Part shown: piece by piece, positions 1 to 11,659 of the stretch
How the letters are laid out: every line of letters begins with the position of its first letter
How positions within the stretch are numbered: position 1 is the stretch's first letter
Source: Fasciolopsis buskii
Lineage: Eukaryota; Platyhelminthes; Trematoda; Plagiorchiida; Fasciolidae
Assembly (NCBI GenBank): GCA_008360955.1
Contig: LUCM01004861.1
Coordinates: 125,179 to 189,178, forward strand
Length of the DNA: 64,000 bases
Direction of reading: 5' to 3'
Notes under the pieces: model-generated
What the model was told of the DNA's origin: nothing
What the model saw: the letters and a program-made list of their open reading frames with translations, nothing else
The model's database searches: none
Program-made: the position numbers and the translations under genes

Positions 1-950
1 GTGGTCTGACTGCTTGTGCACTTCTATGACCCAAAGAACGAAATAAGATAGCTTAGCTCAAACCGAAGATTCAGCCATGTCTGGAAAGTCAGTGATTAGA
101 AGGCTGATGAAATGGTCTCCTGATCTTCCAGATTAAGGTTGGTTTGAGCTTATAACTCAATCGAAAAAATGAGGGGAAGATTAATTAGTCTAAATAAAAG
201 GATTTCCACTTAGCCACTACTCACCGACTTGAGTACAGATTCTTTTTAGAACCAAAGCTTTTGACTGAGAATCCTAGTCGTTCTTCCTAGGTACGGGGTG
301 AGTTTGCAGCACCAGTTCATAAACCCGCAATAACCACAGAAACGGTGAATTCCATACTGCATCGGCCGTCGGGACGGATAATCCGAAGCGCCTCGTCCAT
401 TGCTTTGAGCAGCGTACGCAGTAATAAATATACCTCTGCTCAGAGCTTTCATGCTGGGTTGATTATCCGCTGCCTAGTGGATGATAATTTCAAGTCCAAG
501 GCTCTGGTTGTTTCCAAACGAAAACCCACTATGCAGTGAACTGTCGATCACATGAACACCTTCAGTATCCTTTCTATGGAGAATCTTTATAGTTTCTATT
601 CTTGCGATATGAGGGCCATAGAAGATGCCACGGAGAACTGCAGCTCCATATAGTTCTTTCTATGGCAGTGTTAGTGGAAGAGAATCGAATAAATAAGGTG
701 CGTTATTTAAGCCTAAGTGCTAAATTCACTTAGCTGTCTTCAATGCCATTACGCTAAACCAGATAGAGCAGCAATTTGCCCTAGCTAGGACCTTTGAAAC
801 TTTTGCAATAAATGTAAGCTTCACCCTCGAAATGTGCATACAAGATTCAGCTTCTATTATAACTCCTCACAGCTTAGATGCGATCCCACTTTCTCGCCTT
901 TTTGGGTATCAGGTGATCCGATTTCCATGGCTCACGGTCAGGTTGACGTT
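1..950. other. No gene recognised; left flank of RTE element
   Basis: AT-rich sequence with stop codons scattered in all six frames. The open frames here are at most about 70 codons and resemble no family I know. The 5' end of the RTE LINE could begin somewhere in the last 100-200 bases, but I cannot see a boundary or target-site duplication. Confidence 0.5.
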
Positions 951-979
951 GGGATCGATCTGAGCAAACCCACCGGAGT

Positions 980-1500
980 GCACCGTTAGGCTGGATCCCA
1001 GTCAATAATCATTTGTATCCAGCTCAGTTGGATGTTTCTGTACGTGTTACTAGCGTTTGACTGAAGCGATGATATCCTCTCATCTTACCCGCATGGGTCC
1101 ACCGACTGCCGCACTCCTGAGGTAAAAAACAAGCTCCATCGGGATTGATCCTGATTGCTCCGGCATGTCCATTGAGCCAGCTTTATGGTCTTTGCTGGTG
1201 ATTTTAAGGCCCAACGAATCTTATTAATGGGGCCAAAAGGGAAAGGGAACGACACATCGGATGCCAGTTTTTTCTGAGTCGATGAAATCGACAACGGTAA
1301 ATTACATACCCAATTCTGTTAACATAAAAGGCTATTTCTGCAGAACACAAACCCATGCACTTAATATCGACAACAGCTTACCTGGGGCCCTTTTTCTTCT
1401 TCATAGTTTTGGACTTAGATTAAGTACATCGTCAGTGGTCACAGGTGGAGTGGACCATTCTAGGATTGCCGACCATTCAGACCCTTACATGTGAATGCAG
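980..1500 (+). pseudogene. RTE endonuclease domain, frameshifted remnant
   Basis: Translation gives WIPVNNHLYPAQLDVSVRV near 995-1050, then VFAGDFKAQ at 1188-1214, matching the V(V/I)AGDFNAQ block of RTE/APE endonucleases, where the Asp is part of the active site. Further on come DNGKL and RLFLQNTNPCT (about 1290-1360) and IKYIVSGHRWSGPF (1420-1461), which corresponds to the IDHI..S.RWRG block. In that block the Asp-His pair is replaced by Lys-Tyr, so the nuclease would be dead. Stop codons interrupt the blocks (for example before VDEIDNGK). The domain is normally about 220-250 residues, and roughly 170 codons' worth is visible. Part of the RTE element that continues downstream. Confidence 0.75.
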
Positions 1501-1699
1501 GTGATATTAGTTCGATCTCACTTTTGCTTGCAACTAGTCTGTGGTCACTCCAATAGGAAGACTACCCGTCCTGTGAAGGTGATTCTAAATGATAATGACC
1601 GATTTCAGTCCCATTCAGAGCTTACTGTGCAGCTATCATAAAAGCGAAATTTCCAGGGCCCAAGGGAACATTGGAAGCAGGTCAAAGAAGCCCCACACC

Positions 1700-2220
1700 C
1701 AACACCAGTTAACAAACAGAAAAGATTGATTTCCTCGATGTCGGTTACTCTGTTGAATACCCGCAGTTCCATTCGAAGGGATGGATATGGAAGAGTACTG
1801 GCTAATCCCGGGAAATTAACCTACCAGGATCCTCAGAAAGAACCCCGAACAGTGGTGTATAGCAAAGTGCAACAAAACGGGAAAGTTAGGGGCTGTCGGA
1901 AATGGTTTCGAACTTTGACGACTGATTAGGAATGATGGTTAACGGAAAATAAGCGTAAGCGATGTGATCAGGGATCACCATGGCAAACTGATTCGTTCTC
2001 AGGAGATTCGGCTGGAGGACTGGTGAAAACGATTTAAGGGGTAATTTCGTTAGTCCAGTGTCACAAAGGAGTTGCTGCTTATAGCTGCAGTTGAATTAAT
2101 GCAGATGGATATCGGTCCTTTATAATATTTGAACGCCATCAGGAAATAAGGATTTCTGAGAGCACATATGGCAGCTGGATCAGATGGACTGGCACGGTCC
2201 TTCTTCAAAGACGATGGTTG
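1700..2220 (+). pseudogene. RTE linker between endonuclease and RT, frameshifted remnant
   Basis: An open stretch at 1726-1929 reads ISSMSVTLLNTRSSIRRDG and continues into a Lys/Arg-rich helix-like region ending KWFRTLTTD, like the linker that precedes the RT in flatworm RTE proteins. After a stop and frame change, VIRDHHGKLIRSQEIRLEDW (1964-2023) matches the block usually read as V...DG.L......RL.RW. At 2168-2216 MAAGSDGLARSFFKDDG matches the K(A/S)PGPDGLP...FK block at the start of the RT domain. Order and spacing agree with the RT remnant that follows. The pieces are in at least two frames, so no continuous protein is made. Confidence 0.7.
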
Positions 2221-2479
2221 AATTACCGTCGGAGTTAACAAAAATTTTGGCATCAATCTGAGGAGGAGAACTGGTTCCTAGGGCCTCGTGTAAATTTCTT
2301 TGGGCGATTAGTGTAGGTAACGTATGAATTAACTTGGTGAGTATCCTATCCCAAGCGCTTTGGGGCATTATCTTCAGTCGGTCGTGCAGTATTTTGGCGT
2401 TATGTTTCGTCACAAAGTAAGCCAGAAAAGTTCATTCCACTTTTCCGATATGCGTATGCGGACAGCCGAAGACGAATTC

Positions 2480-3380
2480 ATGCAAACAATGATCTTTCAC
2501 TTGAGTTCACACGAGAAGCGCTTTTATTCTGGGTTGCATCCTTTCACATTTTCTCTTCGACTTTGTCATTGAGATGTTAATGGAAACAGCCCTATCCTCA
2601 TGTGCAAATACTGGAATTGACATTGCCTCAGACATGATGTCTGACTTAGAATATGTGGATAACGTTGTGTTATTGAGTGAAGATTCAGGTAATTTGGTTT
2701 CTTTTCTCCATCGGCTCAGCGATGGCATAGAATGTCTGGTATATGTTTTGCATCTTCTGAGTGTAAAATGTTGTTGCATGACTGGACTAAATTGGCTCAA
2801 AGCTTATTTTGCTCCTTCAGTGGTTGAGTGGGATAAAGTTGACAGATTCGGTTGTTTGGGCAGTTACATCCCACCCGGTAGTCGTACCTTGGACGAAAGG
2901 TCTGCGCGGATACGGAAGGCTCGAATTGCGTCCAATCATTTGAGACATTTGTGGCTTAGGCGCGACATCCGGTTATCAATCAAAGGTCAAGTGTACGCAA
3001 CAGCATTGAGATCAGTATTGCTCTACGCATCCGAAACATGACCGCCGACGGGAAAAATTTGCGGAGACAGCTGTTTGGACACCATTGTCTTCCTGTGGCT
3101 GGTAACTCAGAGGTTAGCTATAAGACACAGGGTTATAGGGTCCAATCTTTAGAAGAAGTACTGAATGTGGGTAGATTAGGGTGGTAGGGACCAAAGGACG
3201 ACTCTCCTGTTGTAGGGTTTTCTATGAAGCAGGTAATGGTTAAAAAATGAGGTGGTAGGGTCAGTTGATGAAATGACAAAAAGGTATGAAAAGTTTAACC
3301 AGTAGACTAGCTTGCACAGGTGCAGTTAGATCCCCGCATTGGGCCCCACGGGTTCCTGAAGCCACGATGCAAATATTTAC
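2480..3380 (+). pseudogene. RTE reverse transcriptase and C-terminal domain, remnant
   Basis: The longest open piece (2574-3041, about 155 codons) is a reverse transcriptase palm and thumb. FDFVIEMLMETAL lies just upstream at 2549-2587, in line with the PF.FN..I..L block. DLEYVDNVVLL (about 2643-2675) is the catalytic LEYADD box, in which the metal-binding Asp pair has become Val-Asp-Asn. IRKARIASNHLRHLWLRRDI and RSVLLYASET (2905-3040) are the conserved thumb blocks. After a stop, VQSLEEVLNVGRLGW (about 3150-3185) and a WAPR block near 3345 are the remains of the C-terminal LRWLGH and GWGPRD motifs. The polymerase centre is mutated and the frame broken, so it is inactive. Confidence 0.85.
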
Positions 3381-3389
3381 GCTCCACCA

Positions 3390-6300
3390 CCAGTATCGCT
3401 TTTATTTTCTGAATCTTTTTTCTATATAGCTCTTCAGCCTATCATTTTGCAGTTGATCTCGCACTAAGCTTGTTCTCTTTCTTTTTTTTCAATAGACAGT
3501 GCTATGAGGTAGGTGGCAAAAACAAAGCATGTTGGTGAAAGATTAATGGTCACAGGGACAGACAAATGAAAGCCACAAGAGATGCATATGTCTGGTGGCT
3601 TTCTTTTCAGTCAGCTCCTGCGTACTAACTTTCCTATTCGATCAAGTACTTTTAGTCGGGACAGGTGATCACATCAGTCGGATGCATGCACAATGCATTT
3701 TGCTGCACAAACTGATTGAGGCTCGCTCATCGGTAGATTTTCGAGGGTGATATATTTGTTTCCCTGAGCAACCGTTTGTATGTCTGCGCATGTATCTCCA
3801 CAGCCAAAAGGTCTTTCCGGCACTTACGAGCATTCGCGATTGATACACATCACCTACTTACCCAGGTTGACAATTTCCCCGGATAGACGACTGCACACCG
3901 ACAGATCATAGCACTTGTTTGTGTTTCTGCAGACCATCTAATTTGAAGCCAAGTGGTCCTTCTTGAGGTGGTTTATAATGGTATATAAATACGGGAACTT
4001 CTTTCTGATTCAAGATAAAAGAATCTACTCAACACCAGCAGATTATCTCAGTAACGTAACGAATAACCGCTGGCAAAAGGCCCCGTCAGGCTCAATCGCG
4101 GGCGAAATTGGGAATGACAAACATCGCATTTGTTCATTATAACCTCATATATATTGTGTTCATATTGTGGCGATCTGATGTTCTGAAAGTAATGGTGTTA
4201 AGTGAGTCCTAGCTTGGCTCCATTTTCCAGCAGTTAGTTTACTTAGTGAGACCAAGTTACGTGGAAGAAATTATCAGACAATTGCTACACATATTAAGGC
4301 GTTCAAGTCTATCTTTAAAAAGGGCGTTGTTTTCCAATCCAAACTCGTTCGCCTTCTGGCAAGAATAACTTTGCCAACTGATGTTCTCTAGAAACCAAGG
4401 CATGAATCACTTGGGAACAGTGAGAATTGTTTTGTGACAGCAAAAAGGAAAAGAGACGTCTACGCTTATATTTAACCCGACAATTGCTGGTGCGTTCGGG
4501 TTCCGATTTCCTATGAGCGGCTCCCACTAATTATAATGAAAACAAACAAATAGAACAGGCACCAAATTTATCCTTTAGTAGACTAAAACACTTTTTACTG
4601 GTGTTCCCCGGTTGGCACTCGCTGTTCGATCATTCCGTTGGCTAATTTGGCCCATTATTATTGACTGACTTTAACATGCCGTTTTTTTCTCGCCCAGTTG
4701 ATCGACTGACGTTGTGCAATATCATCGCATTTGTGCTGAACTTTGTCAACGATAATGGATATGACGAGTCATCATATCCTACTCTTACAAAAATTACCGT
4801 ACATTGACGGGGGAAGAAAAGAAAAGTGTAAAGAACTACTGGAAAGCCAATAAAATAACAACAAATGATGAACAGACCCGTTTCTAGTGCAATGAGCTGC
4901 TTGGTATTATTCGCAATTTATCCTGTACAACTGGCCTGTCAGGTGGTTGATTTTCAACCCTCCTTTTTCTTCTGCATGCTAGGCGTGCGTGTCCGTGGTG
5001 TGTCTTAAAAACTGATTGATTGTAAGTAGAGGTTCGCAAGTCCGTAGCCGACCACTTTTTGCGATTACCCGCGCAAGCATGCATAGCCGCTTCGCGCATA
5101 AGAGATCGATGACCAATAATCAGCCACCCCGTCTTTCGTTTGGAGGAAGTTAGCGGCAACTATGTACTGCACAGGAGTAATAATAAGAACGATTTTATTA
5201 GGTACTTAAAGTAATTTGACTATAGGATTTTTTCAAGTGGTCGAAGATGAATACAACTTACGAGAGATGACGCAAGCTTAAGCGTGTAAAAAGTATTAGA
5301 AAATACTGGAAGAAGCATTAATGTGGCAGACTCCAATTATATCAGCTGACTTCACTAAATAGTTTAGAAATTATCGTGGTTCAAAATATGGCTACGAAAA
5401 GAGCATACTTGTCCAAGTGTGGTACAGTAGAGGCCAACAAAGATATACTATGAGCAGTCGGAAGGATTATTTGGGTCACCCAAGACGAAAATGGCATCCT
5501 CAAGGCTTTAGTTCTTCTCGATTCGGGCATTTCAACAATATCCGGCAACAGAAGTTATTCCGTCGGATTTTATTATTCAGACACTTCTGATGCCCTAGGG
5601 CTCCAGATTTCAGCTATATAGTGAGAAGACTAAATCTATACTGGAACGTCAATTTTTGTACAAGTCCTACATTTTCAGTCCTAAACATAATAAAAGAAAC
5701 GAAAACTAACCACGATTGAATTCTACTACCCCTTGATTCATGGAATAATCAGCTAGCCTTGAGATCAGTCGTCACAGCATTGGGCTTTGCTTTTTTAAAG
5801 CCGCTTCTGGGTATGGGTGAGAAAAGAGACCGAGTCAAACCTCAAATACTATTATCGTAACCTGACTGGAATTGGATTAGTGCTTCAAATGACCGCATAT
5901 GTACTCCCCATTTTTGTCCAAACGAGGAATCGGATTTTCCTAAATTTTATCAGTTACTTTGAAATCAGAGCTTCATGCTGCCCGTGAAATTCGTACCGTG
6001 GAACGTTATTCAACTTTCGACACAGCTAAGTTGTGAATAGTAAATTTAACTTATTCGAGCATGACATACGGCTATTTGATATTAAAAAAAATAATAATAA
6101 GACAAACTGATGTTTCTTTACGCGGTTTTATCCTCTGGCATTCTGGATACAATTTAGTCCTGTCAGTTCGCTCACTCCGTGAGCAGAGCAAGCTTCATGA
6201 CTGAGTACTAAAGGTACGTTATCATTTGGGTGATTGAAACATTCTTTCTACTCCAGTTCATGTCTCTGGTGACAGACCCCAATTCGTTTCATTTGAACAC

Positions 6301-8820
6301 AATTTTTGCTACTCACTCTTGCAGATGCAATCCTAACGCAGTCTCTGTGTTAGATGGATTTTAGCTCATAACGAACGGTTTCCAGTACACTTAAGTGTGA
6401 ATCGATTGCTGGTATGCCATTGTGCTGTTTTGAAAATCTGTGTTCTAAAAATGGTAGACGCAAATTTCCCGTACAAACCAATAGGAAATTTTCAACGGAC
6501 CATTCATTTTTATTGCCAAATTTATGATGAAATTCTTGAACCCATTTATTCTCATCCCTAACGTCAATCATTCTGCTGAAATGTATGGTTACAGACAAGC
6601 AGGCTTCAAGGTCGTATTCACAACCCATGCTTTCCATCGGCTGATTCACGAGTTTGCTGCGTTTTCCAATGGAATTTCCTACTCCTAATCTCGAAGTACA
6701 CGGCAAAAGTAACTCTAGTGTATGCTACAGTAGTTCTGTGCTTGAAAATATGTGAGGTATAACCGTAGGGTTTTGACAACCACCAGGTAAGATGCTAATC
6801 ACCAAGACTGCAAACCAAAAGAATAAGCAAAGAGCCAATGGTTCCAACGCTCTCGCAAACTTCAGGGGAAAAACTCACTCGGAAGCCATGCCTGGCCGTC
6901 GATGTGTCCTAAAACTAGAACGAAGCTAACACCGAGCCAAGATGACAAGAGCTAGGGGTTCAGCTGTCCACAAGCAGAATAGTGGAAATTGGTGCAAGTC
7001 AAGTGAAATTGTAGCAAGAGAACAAACAACATTATCAATCTTGTAGCAGTATGTTGCTAAAAAAATGCTTCACAGTGCCAAGCTGCACTGATTTCTCAAG
7101 TCAGTGAAGTACCTCGGTAAGGAATTCTGCACCACCATACCTTTAGCTCGATGGAGACTTGGAAAGAAACTGGCGGAAATAAGAACCAAAATAACTTGGC
7201 TCAAAATTGTCTTCGTCTATGGAGTTGTCATCCTCCTTCTAAAAGTTCGGTCGGTAAAATTATTTGGCTATCCGTTGTTGATACGGGAAATCACTTGACG
7301 CTGTCCGGTTGGAGATGCATAAACTTGGTTGAGGTTAGAAATTCATTGCCCGGTGTAAAAGAAAACTTGGAAAATGCCAGAGTTTCTTTTGCTGTCGCTG
7401 TGATATTTTCCAGGACTGAATAACCATTACTCGATATTTCCAATTGAAGCACATCTAATTGGTGTTTCGCTTTCACTGATATCACAGTTGTTTCTTATCC
7501 TGCCTCTAGGAGGTTGGTGGACACACCCTGGCCATGGAGAGCTTCCAGGTGGAACGAGGAACCGGATTTTTCGTAGTGCAAAAAAAAACCATGCACATTT
7601 TGCCTATACAAAAGGGAGAATATCATTAACATTTAGTTATCACAGTCACTGCCCTCGAACCGATTTTAAGCAGACGAATACCTGTTGTTGCAAAAATACT
7701 GCTCAGGTAGTGTGAGGTTCATCAGGATGAAAAAGCTATCTCCTTTCAAGTCATTTTCTTTTGCCATCTATGTATGCAGGCTACATCAAAATGACGATTG
7801 GCTGGTATAAGTTCTGTTAACCCTGGAGACATCTCAGTCTGGCTACAGGTGGCTATCACATGCCTTAAGTTGGTTGTTGGCCTACAGCTTTCCAGATGAT
7901 CTTGGGTTTAAAACAGCCCATGTTGATGGAATTTACCGAGTGTCTTCTCGTTGTGAAAGTGTTCTCATTGAAAGCAGATGAAGAAATCGAATGTTTCACC
8001 CTCTCCATCGGGTTGGCCGGTAATCAGTCTCATGCGGATGACTAAACTCTGATTCAAAACCAATCACGAGTGGCTTATGATGTCTACTGCACTGTGATCT
8101 CCAGCACGTAGCGATGTATGTATGGTGGGCATCCATGGGGTCTAGACCAACTGGAGGAGAGTAAGAACAAGGGATTCATTTATCAGTTCCCAGTGTGTTT
8201 CGAGACCCTCATATCAACATGCTGCCTGAAATGTTGGACACACTGGTGAAAGACTTTGTGTAGGGTCACACTGTCGAAACTTACACCTCGATCTTGACAA
8301 CCTAGTGAAATCAGATCCCCTGAGGAGTAGAGAATGTTGCTGGATAACTAGTGATATCGAGCTGTGGATTGGAGGAGACCATGTTTGTAGTGAACTCTGG
8401 AGAATGTTTCTTGTTCTGTCGTTTGTTTCTAGTTTTCTCCTTTGCCGTCGTTTTCTGATGGTTTTTGATCTGCGCAGAAACTCACGTCGACCAAGTCAGT
8501 TCTCTTGAAAAGATTTTGGTGACCAAAGCTAGCGTTATTTGTTTTTTGAAAACGATTCCACTTCCGGTGTAATAAGTTGAAAATTCTGTCATCGATTTCG
8601 GTTACTCTCTGGTTTGTTGCAAAGATATGAAAATGTAAGACAGTCACTCAACTGCCCATCCAGTTAGACTATGTTAGCCGATGTTTTATTGTCATTTATT
8701 GCATGATTTTGTATTGTGTTGGACTTTTGCGTACATAGTTATCCACCTTTCAGTCAAAGAGGATGTCCTCGCCAAGTTAGCAGAACAAAATGCCGGAAAT
8801 AAAAGCATAGCGAATAATAA
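3390..8820. other. No gene recognised (3.4-8.8 kb)
   Basis: Mostly AT-rich sequence with dense stops. The longest open stretches are 6350-6706 (-, 118 codons), 4884-5159 (-, 91 codons) and 7151-7423 (+, 90 codons). None shows a motif, signal peptide or compositional bias I can tie to a family, and their lengths are what chance allows here. Single short exons of a host gene could be hidden, but no chain of exons with consistent splice sites stood out. Confidence 0.45.
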
Positions 8821-8831
8821 ACATTTGAAAT

Positions 8832-9130
8832 TCACGAGAGATTGTGTAGAAAATTAGTGAGAACTCCGACTAGATAGGGGACAGTTGAGTTCCTACAGAT
8901 ATTTATGCCAGAGGATATGGAGCCGAACGAAGAACGTGTCCCGGCATGAGAACGGCATTTAGAAAGGTCATTGTTTAGGGGAAGGGACCGATCCGAAAGA
9001 ATTTTGTGCAAAATTTTCGCACGCCAACAGATGCACGTCACAGTTTGGTTCAGAGTTCTTTCAGTGGTATGCAGAATACACCACTGATAATTGACAAACC
9101 ACAACGAAAGGTTCCGAAGTCTTTCTTTTA
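8832..9130 (-). pseudogene. LINE C-terminal tail (post-RT domain), remnant
   Basis: The 3' part of the same - strand LINE protein. One frame (8832-9212) reads ERTLNQTVTCICWRAKILHK, then LPLNNDLSKCRSHAGTRSSF and finally NSTVPYLVGVLTNFLHNLS before the stop. In Jockey/CR1-like elements the RT is followed by a thumb region with LY..HPL..L.......R and a short end with T.R..NSFVPY. The match is by block order, not strong identity. The preceding LLYCPTVTFFWSTKRKTSEP block lies in another frame (9061-9339), so at least one indel separates them. Confidence 0.65.
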
Positions 9131-9170
9131 GTAGACCAGAAAAAAGTGACAGTGGGACAATAAAGAAGAA

Positions 9171-9193
9171 AGAGAGAGAGAAAGAGAGAGAGG
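9171..9193 (+). repeat. GA-rich simple repeat inside the LINE
   Basis: An almost pure AG run (agagagagag, aaagagagag, aggg) within the LINE remnant. On the coding (-) strand it reads CT and encodes alternating Ser/Leu, so it probably grew after the element died. Confidence 0.8.
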
Positions 9194-9313
9194 GAAAAAC
9201 ACTGGCAAGCAAATGAGGAGGCAGTGTTTTGGTTGACCTGAAAATGCCACAGGCTTTTCATATTAAATGTGTTCTGAGATATTTTACACAATTGGAAATG
9301 TGAGGGGACCATC

Positions 9314-9870
9314 TTAAGTTTTATCAATGGTAATTCCAAAGTGTTTGGCGGAATCTATCCTACTGAGTGATTCCGTGTTGAAAGAAGGGTCAGGCGGGTA
9401 AGCACACTGAGAAAAAGTAAACGAACATTCAACCCATTCTGACAAATTACGATTTAAGCCAAAAAGAAGAGAAAAATCATGAGTGAAAGACAAGTTGTTG
9501 GAAAAGTTCAGGAAATCTTCAGTTCCAGATACAGACTGACAGAGAGCAACGCCATCTGCATATTTGAATAATTGATCAGGGGAACTAGCGTGTAAGTCGC
9601 TGATGTATGTTGAAAACAAATAAGGGGAAAGGACAGCTTCTTGAAGTATTCCAGAATTATTTGTAAACGGAGCAGATTTGTTTCTTCCCTAAGTTCTGTT
9701 GGTGTAGTAGTCTGACAGCCACGCCGAGAGGCTGTTGGGACAGCCGAACCGTTCAAGTTTGCGAAGAAGAAAAGACCGTGTAAAAGAGTCGAATGCAGAG
9801 AAAGAATCTAAGAAAGCGGATCGAACAGGTTCATTGGATGCATCCAAGGATTTGGTGGTGCTATGAACCA
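9314..9870 (-). pseudogene. LINE reverse transcriptase palm domain, mutated
   Basis: Two overlapping open frames on the - strand cover this region (9508-9756 and 9314-9619), but the RT blocks cross between frames. The primer-grip and template-grip blocks are recognisable: GILQEAVLSPYLF, where most family members have G(V/I)PQG(S/A)VLSP.LF, and LFKYADGVALCQSVSG, where the catalytic pair normally reads Ala-Asp-Asp. Here the second Asp is Gly, which removes a metal ligand. RIDSAKHFGITIDKT (9314-9358) is the block that follows the palm (..KYLGV.ID..L.W). An in-frame stop follows DYYTNRT. The copy is inactive and its start is lost in the gap. Confidence 0.8.
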
Positions 9871-9874
9871 GGGA

Positions 9875-10425
9875 NNNNNNNNNNNNNNNNNNNNNNNNNN
9901 NNNNNNNNNNNNNNNNNNNNNNNNNNNNNNNNNNNNNNNNNNNNNNNNNNNNNNNNNNNNNNNNNNNNNNNNNNNNNNNNNNNNNNNNNNNNNNNNNNNN
10001 NNNNNNNNNNNNNNNNNNNNNNNNNNNNNNNNNNNNNNNNNNNNNNNNNNNNNNNNNNNNNNNNNNNNNNNNNNNNNNNNNNNNNNNNNNNNNNNNNNNN
10101 NNNNNNNNNNNNNNNNNNNNNNNNNNNNNNNNNNNNNNNNNNNNNNNNNNNNNNNNNNNNNNNNNNNNNNNNNNNNNNNNNNNNNNNNNNNNNNNNNNNN
10201 NNNNNNNNNNNNNNNNNNNNNNNNNNNNNNNNNNNNNNNNNNNNNNNNNNNNNNNNNNNNNNNNNNNNNNNNNNNNNNNNNNNNNNNNNNNNNNNNNNNN
10301 NNNNNNNNNNNNNNNNNNNNNNNNNNNNNNNNNNNNNNNNNNNNNNNNNNNNNNNNNNNNNNNNNNNNNNNNNNNNNNNNNNNNNNNNNNNNNNNNNNNN
10401 NNNNNNNNNNNNNNNNNNNNNNNNN
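9875..10425. other. Assembly gap (551 N)
   Basis: A continuous run of N. It interrupts the - strand LINE whose RT reaches the left edge; the right edge does not continue an obvious LINE protein. Open frames spanning it are artefacts of translating N. Confidence 1.
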
Positions 10426-11638
10426 TTTTGTGAACCCCGTAATTTGCAGAAGTTTTCGTTCCAACTCCTTAAGATCTTCAGTTTGGGTGAAGCAATTGGG
10501 TCGTTACAGAGAAAGTGTTTCTAAGGGACAAAAAATATATAAAATAGACTGAGTGTATTTACAAAATGGTTGGCATAATCATCCTAAAATTTTAAAGAAA
10601 ACCACGAATTTGCATGAAAATTTCTTCCTCAATAAAAAATTATACTTTTTGATTTGGTTAGACACCTTGAAAGATTAGAACGCTGTCTGGGAAAACTTTG
10701 GGTTCTAAAAGTAACAGACAATGACCAGTAGTTTAAATTGGAACACGTAGTTTAAGGTAAAATAAATCGGTATGACTGATACTACTTCTATCTCGGGTTG
10801 TGGAGATTGATCGATCAGTCAAATCACACACGATTTTGGGGATTTGTCGAGGTGCAATCACCTGCGATGATATGTAGATTATCATCCACCACCGGAACCA
10901 GGAAAGGCAAAACAGAATCGAAAAAGATAAAGTATCATTTGTGTGCAAAAAGGAATGCATATGTGCACCTATGTCAAGCAAGCTTACGATGACACTGTTT
11001 ATCCGAGTAGTTAATACCAGAAAATGAATACGAATAAACTGGTTCAGACTCGCTTGATCAAGAGGACTTAACGTATGTAATCACACCACCCCCGGTTTTC
11101 TTATCACTAGCTGTCCACTCGGTATACATTTGAGCCTTAGACGGATATTAGGGCATCCGTAATATGACTTCAACCGTAACTCCTGAATGCAAACCACACA
11201 AATATGAACATGTATTCGGAAGCGATGAATAGAAGATAGACTCAGTAGTTTTGTGAAGAGAGAGTGTATGTTAGTGCTCAGTAAGGCCGGAACAGACGTT
11301 CTGGCTGGGGTGCATTTAAGAGCAAGTTGCCAACCGGCACCAATACGTCTTTGCGGTTTTTGTGATTTGAATAGCACATAAAGCGCAGAGCACAGAAAAT
11401 ATATCTGGTAAGAAATCCATAAAGTCTTTCCTCTGCTAACCGCAGATCCAGCAACTCCCTGAAGTAATTTGATACGCCATAGTTACATGCCTCTTGCTGC
11501 CCATTCAAAGTTCAGGGTTAACGTCATCCAAAGGAAAAAGCGATGTTTAAATTACGCAATTGGTTTATCTTAAGAGGGATGCATGTAGTTAATAAGCCAG
11601 GTGGATCTTAGACATATAAGGCCCATATTGCAAAATGC
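10426..11638. other. No gene recognised
   Basis: AT-rich, with open frames of at most about 98 codons (11081-11377, -) that show no recognisable motif. No continuation of the LINE protein from the left of the gap is visible, so the element's 5' part is either inside the gap or missing. Confidence 0.45.
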
Positions 11639-11656
11639 ACCGCAATGCATTGCGGT
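11639..11656. repeat. Perfect 18-bp palindrome
   Basis: ACCGCAATGCATTGCGGT equals its own reverse complement. Just outside lie TTGCA (left, about 11627) and TGCAA (right, about 11667), which can extend the pairing after mismatches. It could be the core of a small foldback element or a protein-binding site. The palindrome is certain; its function is unknown. Confidence 0.85.
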
Positions 11657-11659
11657 TTA

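Larger units (their letters stand above)
960..3380 (+). mobile_element. Decayed RTE-clade non-LTR retrotransposon (LINE)
   Basis: A nearly full-span but heavily mutated LINE. RTE elements encode one protein with an N-terminal APE-like endonuclease that nicks target DNA and a reverse transcriptase that copies the element RNA there. Conserved blocks appear in the right order on the + strand: endonuclease block near 990-1470, linker near 1726-2017, pre-RT block near 2168-2216, RT palm at 2549-2800, the NLRHLWLRRDIRLSIKG block near 2935-2985 and the C-terminal LEEVLNVGRLGW block near 3150-3185. The blocks sit in different frames with several stops, so many small indels have accumulated. The order and spacing fit an ORF of about 800-900 codons. 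No poly-A tail or target duplication is evident. The clade call is from memory of flatworm RTE proteins. Confidence 0.85.
8832..9874 (-). mobile_element. Decayed Jockey/CR1-like LINE, truncated by assembly gap
   Basis: On the - strand, blocks of a non-LTR reverse transcriptase run from the edge of the N gap down to 8832. In 5'-to-3' order they are a SAFDSFTRSFLL block (about 9800), LRKLERFGCPNSLSAWLSDY (about 9700-9770), a GILQEAVLSPYLFSTYISDL block (about 9590-9650), the catalytic YADG box (about 9553) and the C-terminal block RSHAGTRSSFGSIS...NSTVPYLVGVLTN (8840-8960). This is the usual order in Jockey/CR1-type LINEs, where the protein ends soon after NSFVPY-like residues. Several frame changes separate the blocks. 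The 5' part (endonuclease, RT fingers) would lie in the N gap or is missing. Confidence 0.8.

Noticed and set aside
9793..10552. Open frames of more than 200 codons around 10 kb
   Set aside because: They consist almost entirely of the N gap translated as unknown residues.
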